Below, one piece after another: positions 6,765-13,855 of a DNA stretch of 14,162 nucleotides. The notes under the pieces were generated by a model. The model saw only the letters and a list, made by a program, of their open reading frames with translations. It had not been told where the DNA came from and ran no database searches. This DNA comes from Deltaproteobacteria bacterium (GTDB taxonomy: Bacteria > Desulfobacterota > Desulfobacteria > Desulfobacterales > SURF-15). The stretch covers positions 1-14,162 of the forward strand of contig JAHEHB010000106.1 in NCBI GenBank assembly GCA_024644775.1. The letters are read 5' to 3'. The position numbers and the translations under genes were made by a program. Position 1 is the first letter of the stretch; the number at the start of each line of letters is the position of its first letter.

Positions 6765-7568
6765 TTAAAGGGTAGCGCCTCCTTCTATGGGCCTTTTTGA
6801 TACGTGCCAGGGGATCGAGAATTTTTCGATCAACTCGATAATATAATAAAAAATCAGTCCGATGGTACTCAAAACCAGCAGACAGGCAAACAGCAATTGA
6901 GTATTCAGATCTCCATTGGCGACCAGCAGAAGGTATCCCAATCCTTCCGAGGAACCGACAAATTCACCCACCACGGCCCCTACCGTGGCAAAGGCCATTG
7001 CCATCTTGATTCCGGCGAATATATTGGGAAGGGCATTTGGCAATTGTACCTTGAAAAAAAAATCCTTGCGGCCGGCTCCCATGGACCGTCCCAGATACAC
7101 CGCCTCGATATGAAGCGATGTGAATCCAACGATTGAATCGATCACAACAGGGAAAAAGGAAAGAAGAAACGTGATGAGAACTTTGGGAAATATTCCAAAT
7201 CCAAACCAAATAATGAAGAGCGGAGCCAGGGCAATCTTCGGTATGAGTTGGAAGAAAACAAGGATGGGATAAAGCGTTCTCTGGAAGAATCGGGAAAAAG
7301 AAATCGCCAACGCCATGGGAATTCCGATAACGATAGAGCAAAAGAATCCTATTAGAATCTCGCTGGCGGTTCGAATGGCATGAAAATAAATATCATCCCA
7401 ACTGTTAACCAATTCCGTCACGATCTGTGTGGGAGGCGGAAGGATATAGGGTTTTACATTCAGAATTTTAACACCCACCTGCCATATAATGAGCAATGCA
7501 ATAAAAGTGGCGGATATTTGGGCGTACTTTACCAGATTTTTTTTCTTTGTAACCGTATCGGATGCCAT
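6765..7568 (-). CDS. ABC transporter permease, NitT/TauT (SsuC/TauC) type
   Basis: This 267-residue inner-membrane protein has about six hydrophobic helices (near 16-36, 68-90, 100-122, 124-146, 187-206 and 225-245). PYILPPPTQIV (40-50) is the stretch seen near the N-terminus of SsuC/TauC permeases. The cytoplasmic EAA coupling loop is at about 155-184 (EAVYLGRSMGAGRKDFF, then LPNALPNIFAGIK), where the ATPase docks. It forms a homodimer in this family. The gene follows the TIM-barrel gene by 18 nt and precedes the binding protein by 29 nt. No strong ribosome site is visible, so coupled translation is possible. Confidence 0.93.
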   Translation of the reverse strand: MASDTVTKKKNLVKYAQISATFIALLIIWQVGVKILNVKPYILPPPTQIVTELVNSWDDIYFHAIRTASEILIGFFCSIVIGIPMALAISFSRFFQRTLYPILVFFQLIPKIALAPLFIIWFGFGIFPKVLITFLLSFFPVVIDSIVGFTSLHIEAVYLGRSMGAGRKDFFFKVQLPNALPNIFAGIKMAMAFATVGAVVGEFVGSSEGLGYLLLVANGDLNTQLLFACLLVLSTIGLIFYYIIELIEKFSIPWHVSKRPIEGGATL

Positions 7569-7586
7569 GGCTTAATTATAGACTTT

Positions 7587-8408
7587 TTATACCAAAGATC
7601 TTAAGAAATTTGCCGATCGCACGGCAGCCTCCTGCGGGGGTAAATCTCCACCAAACGCTTGGTGTAATGTGATGTAGCCTTCGTAGCCAATGGCTTTAAG
7701 TCCATCGAATACAGATTTGAAATCGACACCCTCCGGTGCATCAAGGGGTCGTATCGTAGACATTATTTTACCGAGTTTCCAGATCTCCATTTCGGTATCG
7801 CCGTTTGGATCCGGGGCGTGGTTCTGTAAGTACACATTGAATAGATAAGGTTTAAACGCTCGCAGCGTATCAGGACCATAGTCTTCGCCGCATAACGCCA
7901 GGTTTGCCGGCTCATAAATCAGTCCGAAATTCTCCCTGTCGATTTTTTTTAGAACGTCTATGGACCCCTCAACGGTTTCAAACATACTGCGTGTGTGACT
8001 CTGATGCGCAAGACGTATGCCGCGTTCCTTTGCTTCATCTGCGGCTTTCTGTGCAAAGGGGATATCTTCTTGTTTTTTGATGCATACGCGAATCAGGTTA
8101 CTTCTCAGCGTTTCTGTTAAATCGAGGTAGGGTGTAATATGTCGCAGACATTCAGGCCCTTTCTCATTGTTTTCCGGCACGGCAAAATCACCGGTGACCA
8201 TGGATACTTCAAGGTCCAGGTCGTCCAGAAGGTTTCTTGCCTCGACCACCTCGGCTTTAGGGCTGTGGACACCAACGCCGGACGCCCGCATACATAGCGC
8301 ATCATAACCGGATTCTTTGGCGATTTTGGCAATTTCGGGCAAACGAATATCCAACTCTCTTTTGTTGAAAAAGCTTTCTGCAACACGAACGGATAATGAT
8401 AGTTTCAT
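7587..8408 (-). CDS. Sugar phosphate isomerase/epimerase-like TIM-barrel protein (AP endonuclease 2 / xylose isomerase-like)
   Basis: This 273-residue protein resembles the xylose-isomerase-like TIM-barrel family, which includes IolE, IolI, hydroxypyruvate isomerase and tagatose/psicose epimerases. Repeated strand-helix units are seen: LPEIAKIAKESGYDALCMRA (23-42), LIRVCI (105-110), GIRLAHQSH (130-138), LIYEPANLALCG (163-174), LFNVYLQNH (189-197) and YEGYITLHQ (242-250). Candidate metal ligands are His135/His138, Glu166, His197 and His249. His249 stands where a Glu is common, so the site is non-standard. It lies between the PreA-like gene and the ABC transporter and probably isomerises, epimerises or dehydrates an intermediate of the imported compound. 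No Shine-Dalgarno is obvious before the ATG. Confidence 0.82.
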   Translation of the reverse strand: MKLSLSVRVAESFFNKRELDIRLPEIAKIAKESGYDALCMRASGVGVHSPKAEVVEARNLLDDLDLEVSMVTGDFAVPENNEKGPECLRHITPYLDLTETLRSNLIRVCIKKQEDIPFAQKAADEAKERGIRLAHQSHTRSMFETVEGSIDVLKKIDRENFGLIYEPANLALCGEDYGPDTLRAFKPYLFNVYLQNHAPDPNGDTEMEIWKLGKIMSTIRPLDAPEGVDFKSVFDGLKAIGYEGYITLHQAFGGDLPPQEAAVRSANFLRSLV

Positions 8409-8513
8409 GATTTTGTTTTCTATTTTTGACGGTTAATAAATGTCCCTGCAGTGTGCTACAGGGAATTGGAACGTTTGAAGGGGAAACAATCTCAAATTAC
8501 CTGGATTTATTAT

Positions 8514-8543
8514 CGAATAAACATATCTTAAGAAGCATGTCAA
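8514..8543 (-). promoter_or_regulatory. Candidate sigma-70 promoter ahead of the TIM-barrel/ABC genes
   Basis: On the minus strand a perfect -35 TTGACA (8538-8543) is followed after 18 nt by TATTCG (8514-8519) in the 168-bp gap below the PreA-like gene. The -10 match is only partial. If used, the transporter genes could be transcribed separately from the oxidoreductase gene. Confidence 0.38.
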
Positions 8544-8576
8544 GGCATTATGTTAGGTTGCAGGAATTCCAAACCA

Positions 8577-9869
8577 TCACTCTTTGAGTGACACCGCTTC
8601 TGTTGGGCATACATAAAAACAGGAACGGCAGCCTTCGCAGAGATTTTCATCCACATGAGCGACGCCGTCCATCAAACGAATCGCTTCGTTGGAGCAGGCT
8701 TCGATACAGCTCATGCAAGCGTTGCAGAGATTTTCATCCACTGCCGGTCGCCACTGGGGGATTTCCCGCACCTGTGAGGCTTCCAACAGCTTCACAATAC
8801 CCTGAAACTCACCGATACCTTTATAGCCCTTTTGTTCCATCCAGCGACGTAATTCTTCTTCAATTCGTTTACCAGCCCCGACGCCCTCGAGAAGGATCTG
8901 GGCGCATATTTCGGCAGCATTCGCGCCTGCCATTATATAACCGATAATGTCCGCGCCGAACCTCACACCGCCCGAAGGTATGATCGGCACGGTAACCGGC
9001 ACTGCGTCTGGAAACTGGGCGGATGTATCCTTAGAGAAAATGTACTGAATGGGTCGGGTGGCGTGATGGCGCATTCGATAGATGAGTCCGTTCATTATCG
9101 GTACCGACCACGGGCCACCGTAACCTGGCCCTCTCCAGAGCGGGACCGATTCATCATCGATATCGATGGTGAGTGATACCCAGCGTGTCGCTGGAACGAT
9201 CCCTTCAGCACCTGCTTTTTGAGCGATCCCAGCCAATGATACCGTATCACAACAATCCACGGGAAGTTTTGCGAAAACAGGAAGATTCGATACCTTTTTT
9301 ACAGCCTTTATGGGTATAATTAGATGCTTTTCAGGGTCAATCATCATATATCGACCCGGTTCTGTACTCGGGCTGGGTGCTGTGTGTAACTGTAAGGCAT
9401 GTACACCGGCTTCCGTCATCGCTTTGGCCTCCGCCATCCACACCGCTTCGTCAGATAGATTGCTACCGCACCACCCAAGGCTGGCGATAATACAGCAATC
9501 GTATTTATTGGCTTCGTGGGTGATTTTTTGAACAATTTCAGTCCATTCTTCCAGTGTGGGCATTCGGGCAGCACCACCAAAGCCGGGTAAAACCTCTGTA
9601 TTGACACGAGATGCTGGCGCTCCGGTTGATTGGAAGGAATAAACGTTTTCGGTGTATTTCCTATCCGTACTGTAGACTCGCCAGAAATCCCGAATCGGAT
9701 GGTTGTTCTCATTGAGATGTTGCAGATGCAGACTGCGAATGACAATGCCGCCAAATCCCGCTTTCATGCAGGTGAGTGCCGTTTGAAAATTCTTCGTGTT
9801 GGGGCCTGCACCGACGATGATTGGATTCTTTAGGTTTAATCCTGCGAACGCTACACTAAGATCTACCAT
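8577..9869 (-). CDS. Dihydropyrimidine dehydrogenase (PreA)-like flavin oxidoreductase with two 4Fe-4S clusters; catalytic Cys loop altered
   Basis: From the ATG at 9869 this is 430 residues; GAGGTG lies 6 nt upstream and overlaps the alternative GTG at 9878. Residues 1-345 are a dihydroorotate-dehydrogenase-type FMN barrel: the N-terminal LNLKNPIIVGAGP, the lysine strand VFAKLPV (198-204) and the FMN phosphate loop PSGGVRFGADIIGYIMAGA (298-316). Residues 375-424 are a two-cluster ferredoxin domain with C382, C385, C388, C392 and C411, C414, C417, C421. This is the architecture of PreA, which with PreT reduces uracil/thymine. The conserved N-x-S/G-C-P catalytic loop is replaced by LHTAPSPS (161-168), with no Cys, so the reaction may differ. 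No PreT-like gene is in the window. It is first in the cluster. Confidence 0.88.
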   Translation of the reverse strand: MVDLSVAFAGLNLKNPIIVGAGPNTKNFQTALTCMKAGFGGIVIRSLHLQHLNENNHPIRDFWRVYSTDRKYTENVYSFQSTGAPASRVNTEVLPGFGGAARMPTLEEWTEIVQKITHEANKYDCCIIASLGWCGSNLSDEAVWMAEAKAMTEAGVHALQLHTAPSPSTEPGRYMMIDPEKHLIIPIKAVKKVSNLPVFAKLPVDCCDTVSLAGIAQKAGAEGIVPATRWVSLTIDIDDESVPLWRGPGYGGPWSVPIMNGLIYRMRHHATRPIQYIFSKDTSAQFPDAVPVTVPIIPSGGVRFGADIIGYIMAGANAAEICAQILLEGVGAGKRIEEELRRWMEQKGYKGIGEFQGIVKLLEASQVREIPQWRPAVDENLCNACMSCIEACSNEAIRLMDGVAHVDENLCEGCRSCFYVCPTEAVSLKE

Positions 9870-9970
9870 AGGTTTCACCTCGTTAAGAATGTATTTTTCG
9901 ACTTATTGCGAAACCATCAACGATAATTGCTGTTTTTTGAATGAAAGGAAGGCATAATAAATCAATAAAA

Positions 9971-9999
9971 GACCTACCAAGCGCCCCTTTTGTTGTCAA
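9971..9999 (-). promoter_or_regulatory. Weak promoter candidate for the PreA-like gene
   Basis: On the minus strand TTGACA (9994-9999) is followed after 17 nt by TAGGTC (9971-9976), about 100 nt before the start codon. The -35 is perfect but the -10 is poor, so an activator-dependent promoter or chance are both possible. The rest of 9880-10037 shows no gene. Confidence 0.28.
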
Positions 10000-10037
10000 T
10001 ACGATTCGTGGTTTACTTGAATTGCAAAAGAATTTGA

Positions 10038-10379
10038 TTATTTATCAGACGGGGTAACCAGGCCGGATGAAAAGGATTGACAGGATTTTATATTGCGACC
10101 TTCTCTCTTCTTGCCAGAAGAACCAAAAAAGAATTGGTCATCGATTTGTTCGGATGATTTTGTGGATTCAAAGAAGTCATAAGCTTCTTTTTCACTCCAC
10201 CCACCAGCAAGGCTTCTCAATGACGCCGCCGAGAGCAATTCTTGTTTTTTCTTGAAATCGGTGTGATGATAAATCATATCCAGAATGATACGATTATGGG
10301 ATTTACCGGTTTTTCGAGCAATTTTAAGTATTTTCCGTTCCACTTCTGAATCTATTCCTCGCAAAGTAATTTGTGTTAT
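10038..10379 (-). pseudogene. Decaying ribbon-helix-helix antitoxin gene (FitA/VapB-like), no toxin partner
   Basis: The reading frame encodes TQITLRGIDSEVERKILKIA, a strand and helix start typical of FitA/VapB-like antitoxins, then KTGKSHNRIILDMI (second helix). Later comes SLAGGWSEKEAYDFFEST and then EQIDDQF, matching the usual C-terminal toxin-binding tail. The expected start, placed 7 nt after AGGAG (10387-10391), is ATA at 10377-10379 instead of ATG; the next possible start is TTG at 10362-10364, too far from the ribosome site. Family members are about 80-85 residues, but this frame runs on for about 29 unrelated residues. No PIN-domain toxin follows in 9880-10037. The promoter and operator are still recognisable. 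It may be dead, or translated weakly from ATA or TTG. Confidence 0.65.
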
Positions 10380-10389
10380 AAGTCATCTC

Positions 10390-10408
10390 CTGACTCATTC
10401 CGAGTCAG
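10390..10408. promoter_or_regulatory. Perfect 7-bp inverted repeat operator at the antitoxin transcription start
   Basis: CTGACTC (10390-10396) and GAGTCAG (10402-10408) are exact inverted arms around 5 nt. The repeat overlaps the edge of the candidate -10 box and the transcription start, and ends at the AGGAG ribosome site. Autorepression by a dimeric regulator such as the antitoxin is the natural reading, inferred from position. Confidence 0.55.
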
Positions 10409-10435
10409 AATATGTCTTCTCTTCTCAAATATCAA
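10407..10435 (-). promoter_or_regulatory. Sigma-70 promoter of the antitoxin remnant
   Basis: On the minus strand TTGATA (10430-10435) and TATTCT (10407-10412) are separated by 17 nt. The predicted start lies a few nt further on, upstream of AGGAG at 10387-10391. Both boxes match the consensus well (5/6 and 4/6). Confidence 0.6.
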
Positions 10436-10464
10436 GATGTTGACCCACCTTATGAATTATTTCA

Positions 10465-10510
10465 ACAAGTCAAGACTTGTCTAGTTGTATTTAGACAAGT
10501 TATAACTTGA
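10465..10510. promoter_or_regulatory. Two palindromic operators ACAAGT-N4-ACTTGT, 30 bp apart
   Basis: Site 1 is ACAAGT/ACTTGT at 10465-10470 and 10475-10480. Site 2 is ACAAGT/ACTTGA at 10495-10500 and 10505-10510. Half-sites start at intervals of exactly 10, 20 and 10 bp, so the two palindromes lie on the same face of the helix with centres three turns apart. Site 2 overlaps the -35 box of the plus-strand promoter. This is the layout of cooperative repression of the downstream ATPase gene. The regulator is not identified; the neighbouring RHH antitoxin or a distant factor could bind. Confidence 0.65.
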
Positions 10511-10535
10511 CATATTTATCGTTGTTGTCTATGCT
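10507..10535 (+). promoter_or_regulatory. Sigma-70 promoter of the ATPase gene
   Basis: TTGACA (10507-10512, perfect -35) and TATGCT (10530-10535) are separated by 17 nt. The transcript would begin near 10542, leaving room for AAAGGAG (10543-10549) before the ATG at 10561. The -35 overlaps operator site 2. Confidence 0.7.
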
Positions 10536-10560
10536 CCTAAAAAAAGGAGCGATTTATCGG

Positions 10561-11955
10561 ATGTTCATAGGAAGAAACAGAGAGCTTTCATTTCTTGAAG
10601 ACGCTTACGCTGCTAAGCAGTCGGCATTGATTCCCGTTTATGGAAGGCGGCGTGTCGGTAAAAGCGAACTCATACTACGATTTCTTAGCTCAAAACCGGG
10701 TATTTATTACCTTGGTAAGATGGCGCCTCCTGCCCTTCAGATTCGAGAATTCCTTCAAGAAGCCGCCCGCGCTCTTGACGAACCACTTTTATCTTCATTG
10801 ACGGCGAATAGTTGGTTAGAAGTTTTCACGGCGGTGACGAGCAAATGCAGGTCACAGCAGAAATTTGTAATCGTTCTTGACGAGTTTCAGTGGATGGTCG
10901 GGGCCAGTCCGGAATTACCGTCCGTTCTTCAGGAAAACTGGGATCGATTCTGGAAGGCTTCCGGCAACATAATGATCATACTCTGCGGTTCCTATATCGG
11001 CTTCATGGAACGCGAGGTGCTCGGGAAGAAAAGCCCATTATTTGGAAGGCGCACGGCACAGATTCTTTTACAGCCGTTTTCATACATTGAGGCGGCAGAA
11101 TTTCATCCTCGCTGGTCGCTTTTAAATCGCGCTTTGGTATACTTCATCTGTGGCGGGATTCCCCTTTATCTACGCTTTTTTAACCAAACATATTCCCTGG
11201 AAAAAAACATCGAATTGAACCTGTTGAATGAATTCGGGCCATTGTATCGTGAACCGGAATTTTTACTACGCGAAGAACTCAGAGATGTGGAAAACTACTA
11301 CGCAGTGTTGACAGCCGTAGCCGCAAGAAATGCGAACAACCAGGCGATTGCCGCGGCGACGGGGATTCCTGAACGGAGCCTCCACTATTATATCCAGCAG
11401 CTAAGCGGCCTTGGGTATATTGCCCGCCGATTTCCCCTTGCAGGGAAAAAGCCAAACCCACGACAGGTGCGCTACGTACTCACGGATCCGTTGCTGTGTT
11501 TTTGGTTCCGGTTTGTTTTTCCTAACCTCAGTTTTATTCAGCAAATGGGACCCCAGCGTGCCTTGCGTGAACGCATACGCCCTGAGTTTGATGCCTACTT
11601 TGGTCTTTGCTTTGAACGGTTGTGCAGGCACGCCTTGCCGGTTATTTACGAACGGGAAGGGGTCAGTGCCGCGTTTGAGGTGGGGGAGTATTGGGATAAA
11701 GAGGTCCAAATCGACATTGTTGGACTAAGGGATGACCATTGGACGGATCTCGGCGAATGCAAATGGGGAACCATCACTTCATATCGAAAGTTGCTGGAAG
11801 AATTTGAAAGAAAGGTACGAACCTACCCCAACACACGTGGGGCAACGATTGGTAAGCGACTCTTTTTAAGAAAAAAACCGGGCGTTAAGGTACAGGATGC
11901 CTCTGACGTGTCTTGGTATGGCCTCGAAGATTTGTATAAGCAGCAGGACGGTTAA
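10561..11955 (+). CDS. AAA ATPase (archaeal ATPase_2 type) with C-terminal DUF234 nuclease-like domain
   Basis: This is 464 residues from the ATG at 10561, chosen because AAAGGAG precedes it and a sigma-70 promoter overlaps the alternative TTG start at 10507. Residues 1-200 form the P-loop ATPase: FIGRNREL start, Walker A YGRRRVGKSE (27-36), Walker B VIVLDEFQW (103-111), sensor-1 CGSY (142-145) and FGRR (161-164). A winged-helix segment follows (about 245-290, with GIPERSLHYYIQQLSGLGYI). The C-terminus matches DUF234, a PD-(D/E)xK-like fold: E352, D385 in VQIDIVG, and E399-C-K401 in LGECKWG. The family is abundant in archaea and patchy in bacteria, and its function is poorly known. It stands alone, divergent from an antitoxin remnant and convergent with the purine operon (53 bp), as expected of an acquired gene. 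Confidence 0.88.
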   Translation: MFIGRNRELSFLEDAYAAKQSALIPVYGRRRVGKSELILRFLSSKPGIYYLGKMAPPALQIREFLQEAARALDEPLLSSLTANSWLEVFTAVTSKCRSQQKFVIVLDEFQWMVGASPELPSVLQENWDRFWKASGNIMIILCGSYIGFMEREVLGKKSPLFGRRTAQILLQPFSYIEAAEFHPRWSLLNRALVYFICGGIPLYLRFFNQTYSLEKNIELNLLNEFGPLYREPEFLLREELRDVENYYAVLTAVAARNANNQAIAAATGIPERSLHYYIQQLSGLGYIARRFPLAGKKPNPRQVRYVLTDPLLCFWFRFVFPNLSFIQQMGPQRALRERIRPEFDAYFGLCFERLCRHALPVIYEREGVSAAFEVGEYWDKEVQIDIVGLRDDHWTDLGECKWGTITSYRKLLEEFERKVRTYPNTRGATIGKRLFLRKKPGVKVQDASDVSWYGLEDLYKQQDG

Positions 11956-12008
11956 CTATATAGTATAGGAATTTCCTTTTTTATCGAAAGATTATTTGCC
12001 GGAAATTG

Positions 12009-13332
12009 CTAGGCTTGTAGCCCTGCCATCAGGAGGCTGATTTGTTCGACTTTTTTGCGGTCGGTGGTCGGGAACGTATCCATGATTTTGCCGCTAAACA
12101 TCACGGCTACGGTATCACAAAATAGTAATGCTTCGCTCAAATCGCCGGTTACCAAAAGAATGCCGGCCCGTTCCCGGGCTTTTAACAAAACGTTCCAAAC
12201 GTCTTCCGTGGCACCGATATCCAACCCCTGTGTGGGTTGTTCGGCCACGATAAGCCGTGGACGGCGGTAAAATTCCCGTGCCAGAACCATCTTCTGAAGA
12301 TTACCTCCGGAAAGCTGTTTGGCTAAGGTTGTGACGATTGGCGGATGAATTTGAAATTGATCGATCAATGCCGCAGCCTTATGCCGGGCCAGGGATTTGC
12401 GCAGCCAGGGGCCGAAAGAAAATCCGTGTCGAGTGGTCAACAGAAAGTTTTCCACAAGATCCAAACCCAGGCAGGAGGCGAGGCCTCGACGATCTTCAGG
12501 TATATAGCTTAACGCACCGTCCCAGGTTTGTCCGGCGAAAAACGTTTTCCAGGGTTGCCCCAGGATGTTCACTTCCCCCTCCTTCGGGGGTTTAAGCCCG
12601 CAGATGACTTCGACCAGCCGTTTCTGGCCATTTCCGGCAACGCCCACGATGCCGAAGATTTCCCCCTGTCGTACGGAAATGCTGATGTTGCTGAGGACAT
12701 CGTCGGATAGGTGTTCGATTCGAAGCATCATCTGTTTCGGTTCAAACGGTTTCCGGTCCACTTGAAGTAAAACATCCCGTCCGACCATGCGCCGGGCAAG
12801 ATCCGCTTTTGAAGTGACCGCGTCGGCGTCCAGCTGATCGACCACAATCCCTTTCCGCAGGATGGCGATTTCATCGGCAATGGCCATGACTTCAGCCAGT
12901 TTATGGGTGATAAATACGATGGCTTTGCCTTGATCTGCCATTTGCCGAAGCGCCTTAAAAAGCTGTTCGGTTTCCTGGGGGGTAAGTACGGCGGTGGGTT
13001 CATCGAAAATCAGTACACGGCTTTGCCGTTGGAGTAGTTTTAAGATTTCGACACGCTGTTTTTCTCCCATGGATAGCTGGGAAACCCTTGCTTTCGGTTC
13101 AATGGGAAGACCGATTTTTTCCGACAAAGCCTTTACATGGGTGTTCATTTCCCGGGCGTAATCGTCCGGACAGGATGTTCATTAACGTGCTTTTCCCGGC
13201 CCCGTTTTCTCCCAGCAGCGATTTTATCCGGCCCGCCCGAATGTCAAGCGTTATCTCCTGATTGGCCCGGATCGATCCAAACGCCTTGCTGATCTTTTCG
13301 AGACGAATTAGTGGTGGTGATGCGTCATTCAT
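12009..13332 (-). pseudogene. Broken nucleoside/simple-sugar ABC transporter ATPase (NupO/YufO type) with internal deletion and frameshift
   Basis: This is the double-NBD ATPase of BmpA-type nucleoside importers. The ATG at 13332 lies 8 nt after the gpt stop. The first 57 residues run to Walker A LLGENGAGKST and MNILSGR. Near 13160-13172 the frame shifts and the protein resumes with PDDYAREMNTHVKALSEKIG. Normally about 60-70 residues lie between, covering the first Q-loop and the start of the helical domain. The rest is well kept: signature LSMGEKQRVEIL, Walker B VLIFDEPTAVLTP, H-loop FITHK, then NBD2 with the degenerate Walker A GVAGNGQKRL, signature LSGGNLQK and IVAEQPTQGLD. Intact relatives have about 500 residues; about 443 remain across two frames. 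Translation from the ATG at 13148 would give a 379-residue product lacking the first Walker A. A real deletion or an assembly error are both possible. Confidence 0.8.
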
Positions 13333-13340
13333 GGTCGAAT

Positions 13341-13826
13341 CTATCTTTGACCGACCATCGGCTGGATGAATTGCGACTCGGAGTCCCATGGAAAGAGAAT
13401 CCATGTATCCTGACTGACTTCGGTCACATAGGTATCCACCAACGGTCTACCGGCGGGTTTTGCGTAAATCGTCGCAAAATGCGCTTTCGGCATCATATCG
13501 CGGACGGTTTTTGCCGTTTTTCCGGTATCCACCAAATCGTCGACGATGAGCCAACCATCGCCGTCTCCCTCAAATGCCTTGAGCACCTCCACATCGCCGG
13601 TATGATCCTGCCAGTCGTAACTGGAAACACAAACGGTATCAACTAAACGGACGTCGAGTTCTCTGGCAATGATGGCAGATGGCACCAGTCCCCCTCTGGT
13701 TACGGCGACAATTCCTTTGAAATAGTTGGAATCGAGCAGTCGCCAGGCCAATGCCTTGGAATCCCGGTGTAACTGTTCCCAGGAGATGGGATAGGTTTTT
13801 GTATACGGTTTGCTGTTTTGTTCCAT
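13341..13826 (-). CDS. gpt: Xanthine-guanine phosphoribosyltransferase
   Basis: This 161-residue protein closely follows E. coli Gpt (152 residues) with about nine extra residues, mainly at the N-terminus. The enzyme transfers the phosphoribosyl group of PRPP to guanine, xanthine and, less well, hypoxanthine. Visible motifs are [18 protein letters not shown] (43-60), CVSSYDWQ, the PRPP-binding loop [13 protein letters not shown] (93-105), [21 protein letters not shown] (113-133) and the base-stacking TWILFPWD (141-148). It is cytosolic, often membrane-associated in E. coli. The gene sits between a permease and an ATPase of a nucleoside-type ABC importer, so imported purine bases would be converted directly to nucleotides. 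GGAG lies about 11 nt before the ATG. Confidence 0.95.
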   Translation of the reverse strand: MEQNSKPYTKTYPISWEQLHRDSKALAWRLLDSNYFKGIVAVTRGGLVPSAIIARELDVRLVDTVCVSSYDWQDHTGDVEVLKAFEGDGDGWLIVDDLVDTGKTAKTVRDMMPKAHFATIYAKPAGRPLVDTYVTEVSQDTWILFPWDSESQFIQPMVGQR

Positions 13827-13855
13827 TACAATCGGTTCTCCATATGTTGTGATAC

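Noticed and set aside
8443..8464. TCCCTG/CAGGGA hairpin below the PreA-like gene as a terminator
   Set aside because: It has only six pairs with a 10-nt loop and no U-run; too weak to claim.
10507..10560. TTG start 18 codons upstream of the ATPase gene
   Set aside because: The TTG is the start of the TTGACA -35 box, upstream of the predicted transcript; the ATG at 10561 has AAAGGAG before it.
11401..11728. Open frames on both strands inside the ATPase gene
   Set aside because: They are other-frame shadows of a well-supported coding sequence, with no motifs or ribosome sites.
11969..12008. AATTTCC/GGAAATT repeat between the convergent genes as a bidirectional terminator
   Set aside because: Only seven pairs separated by about 24 nt; the T-run lies inside the loop rather than after a stem.
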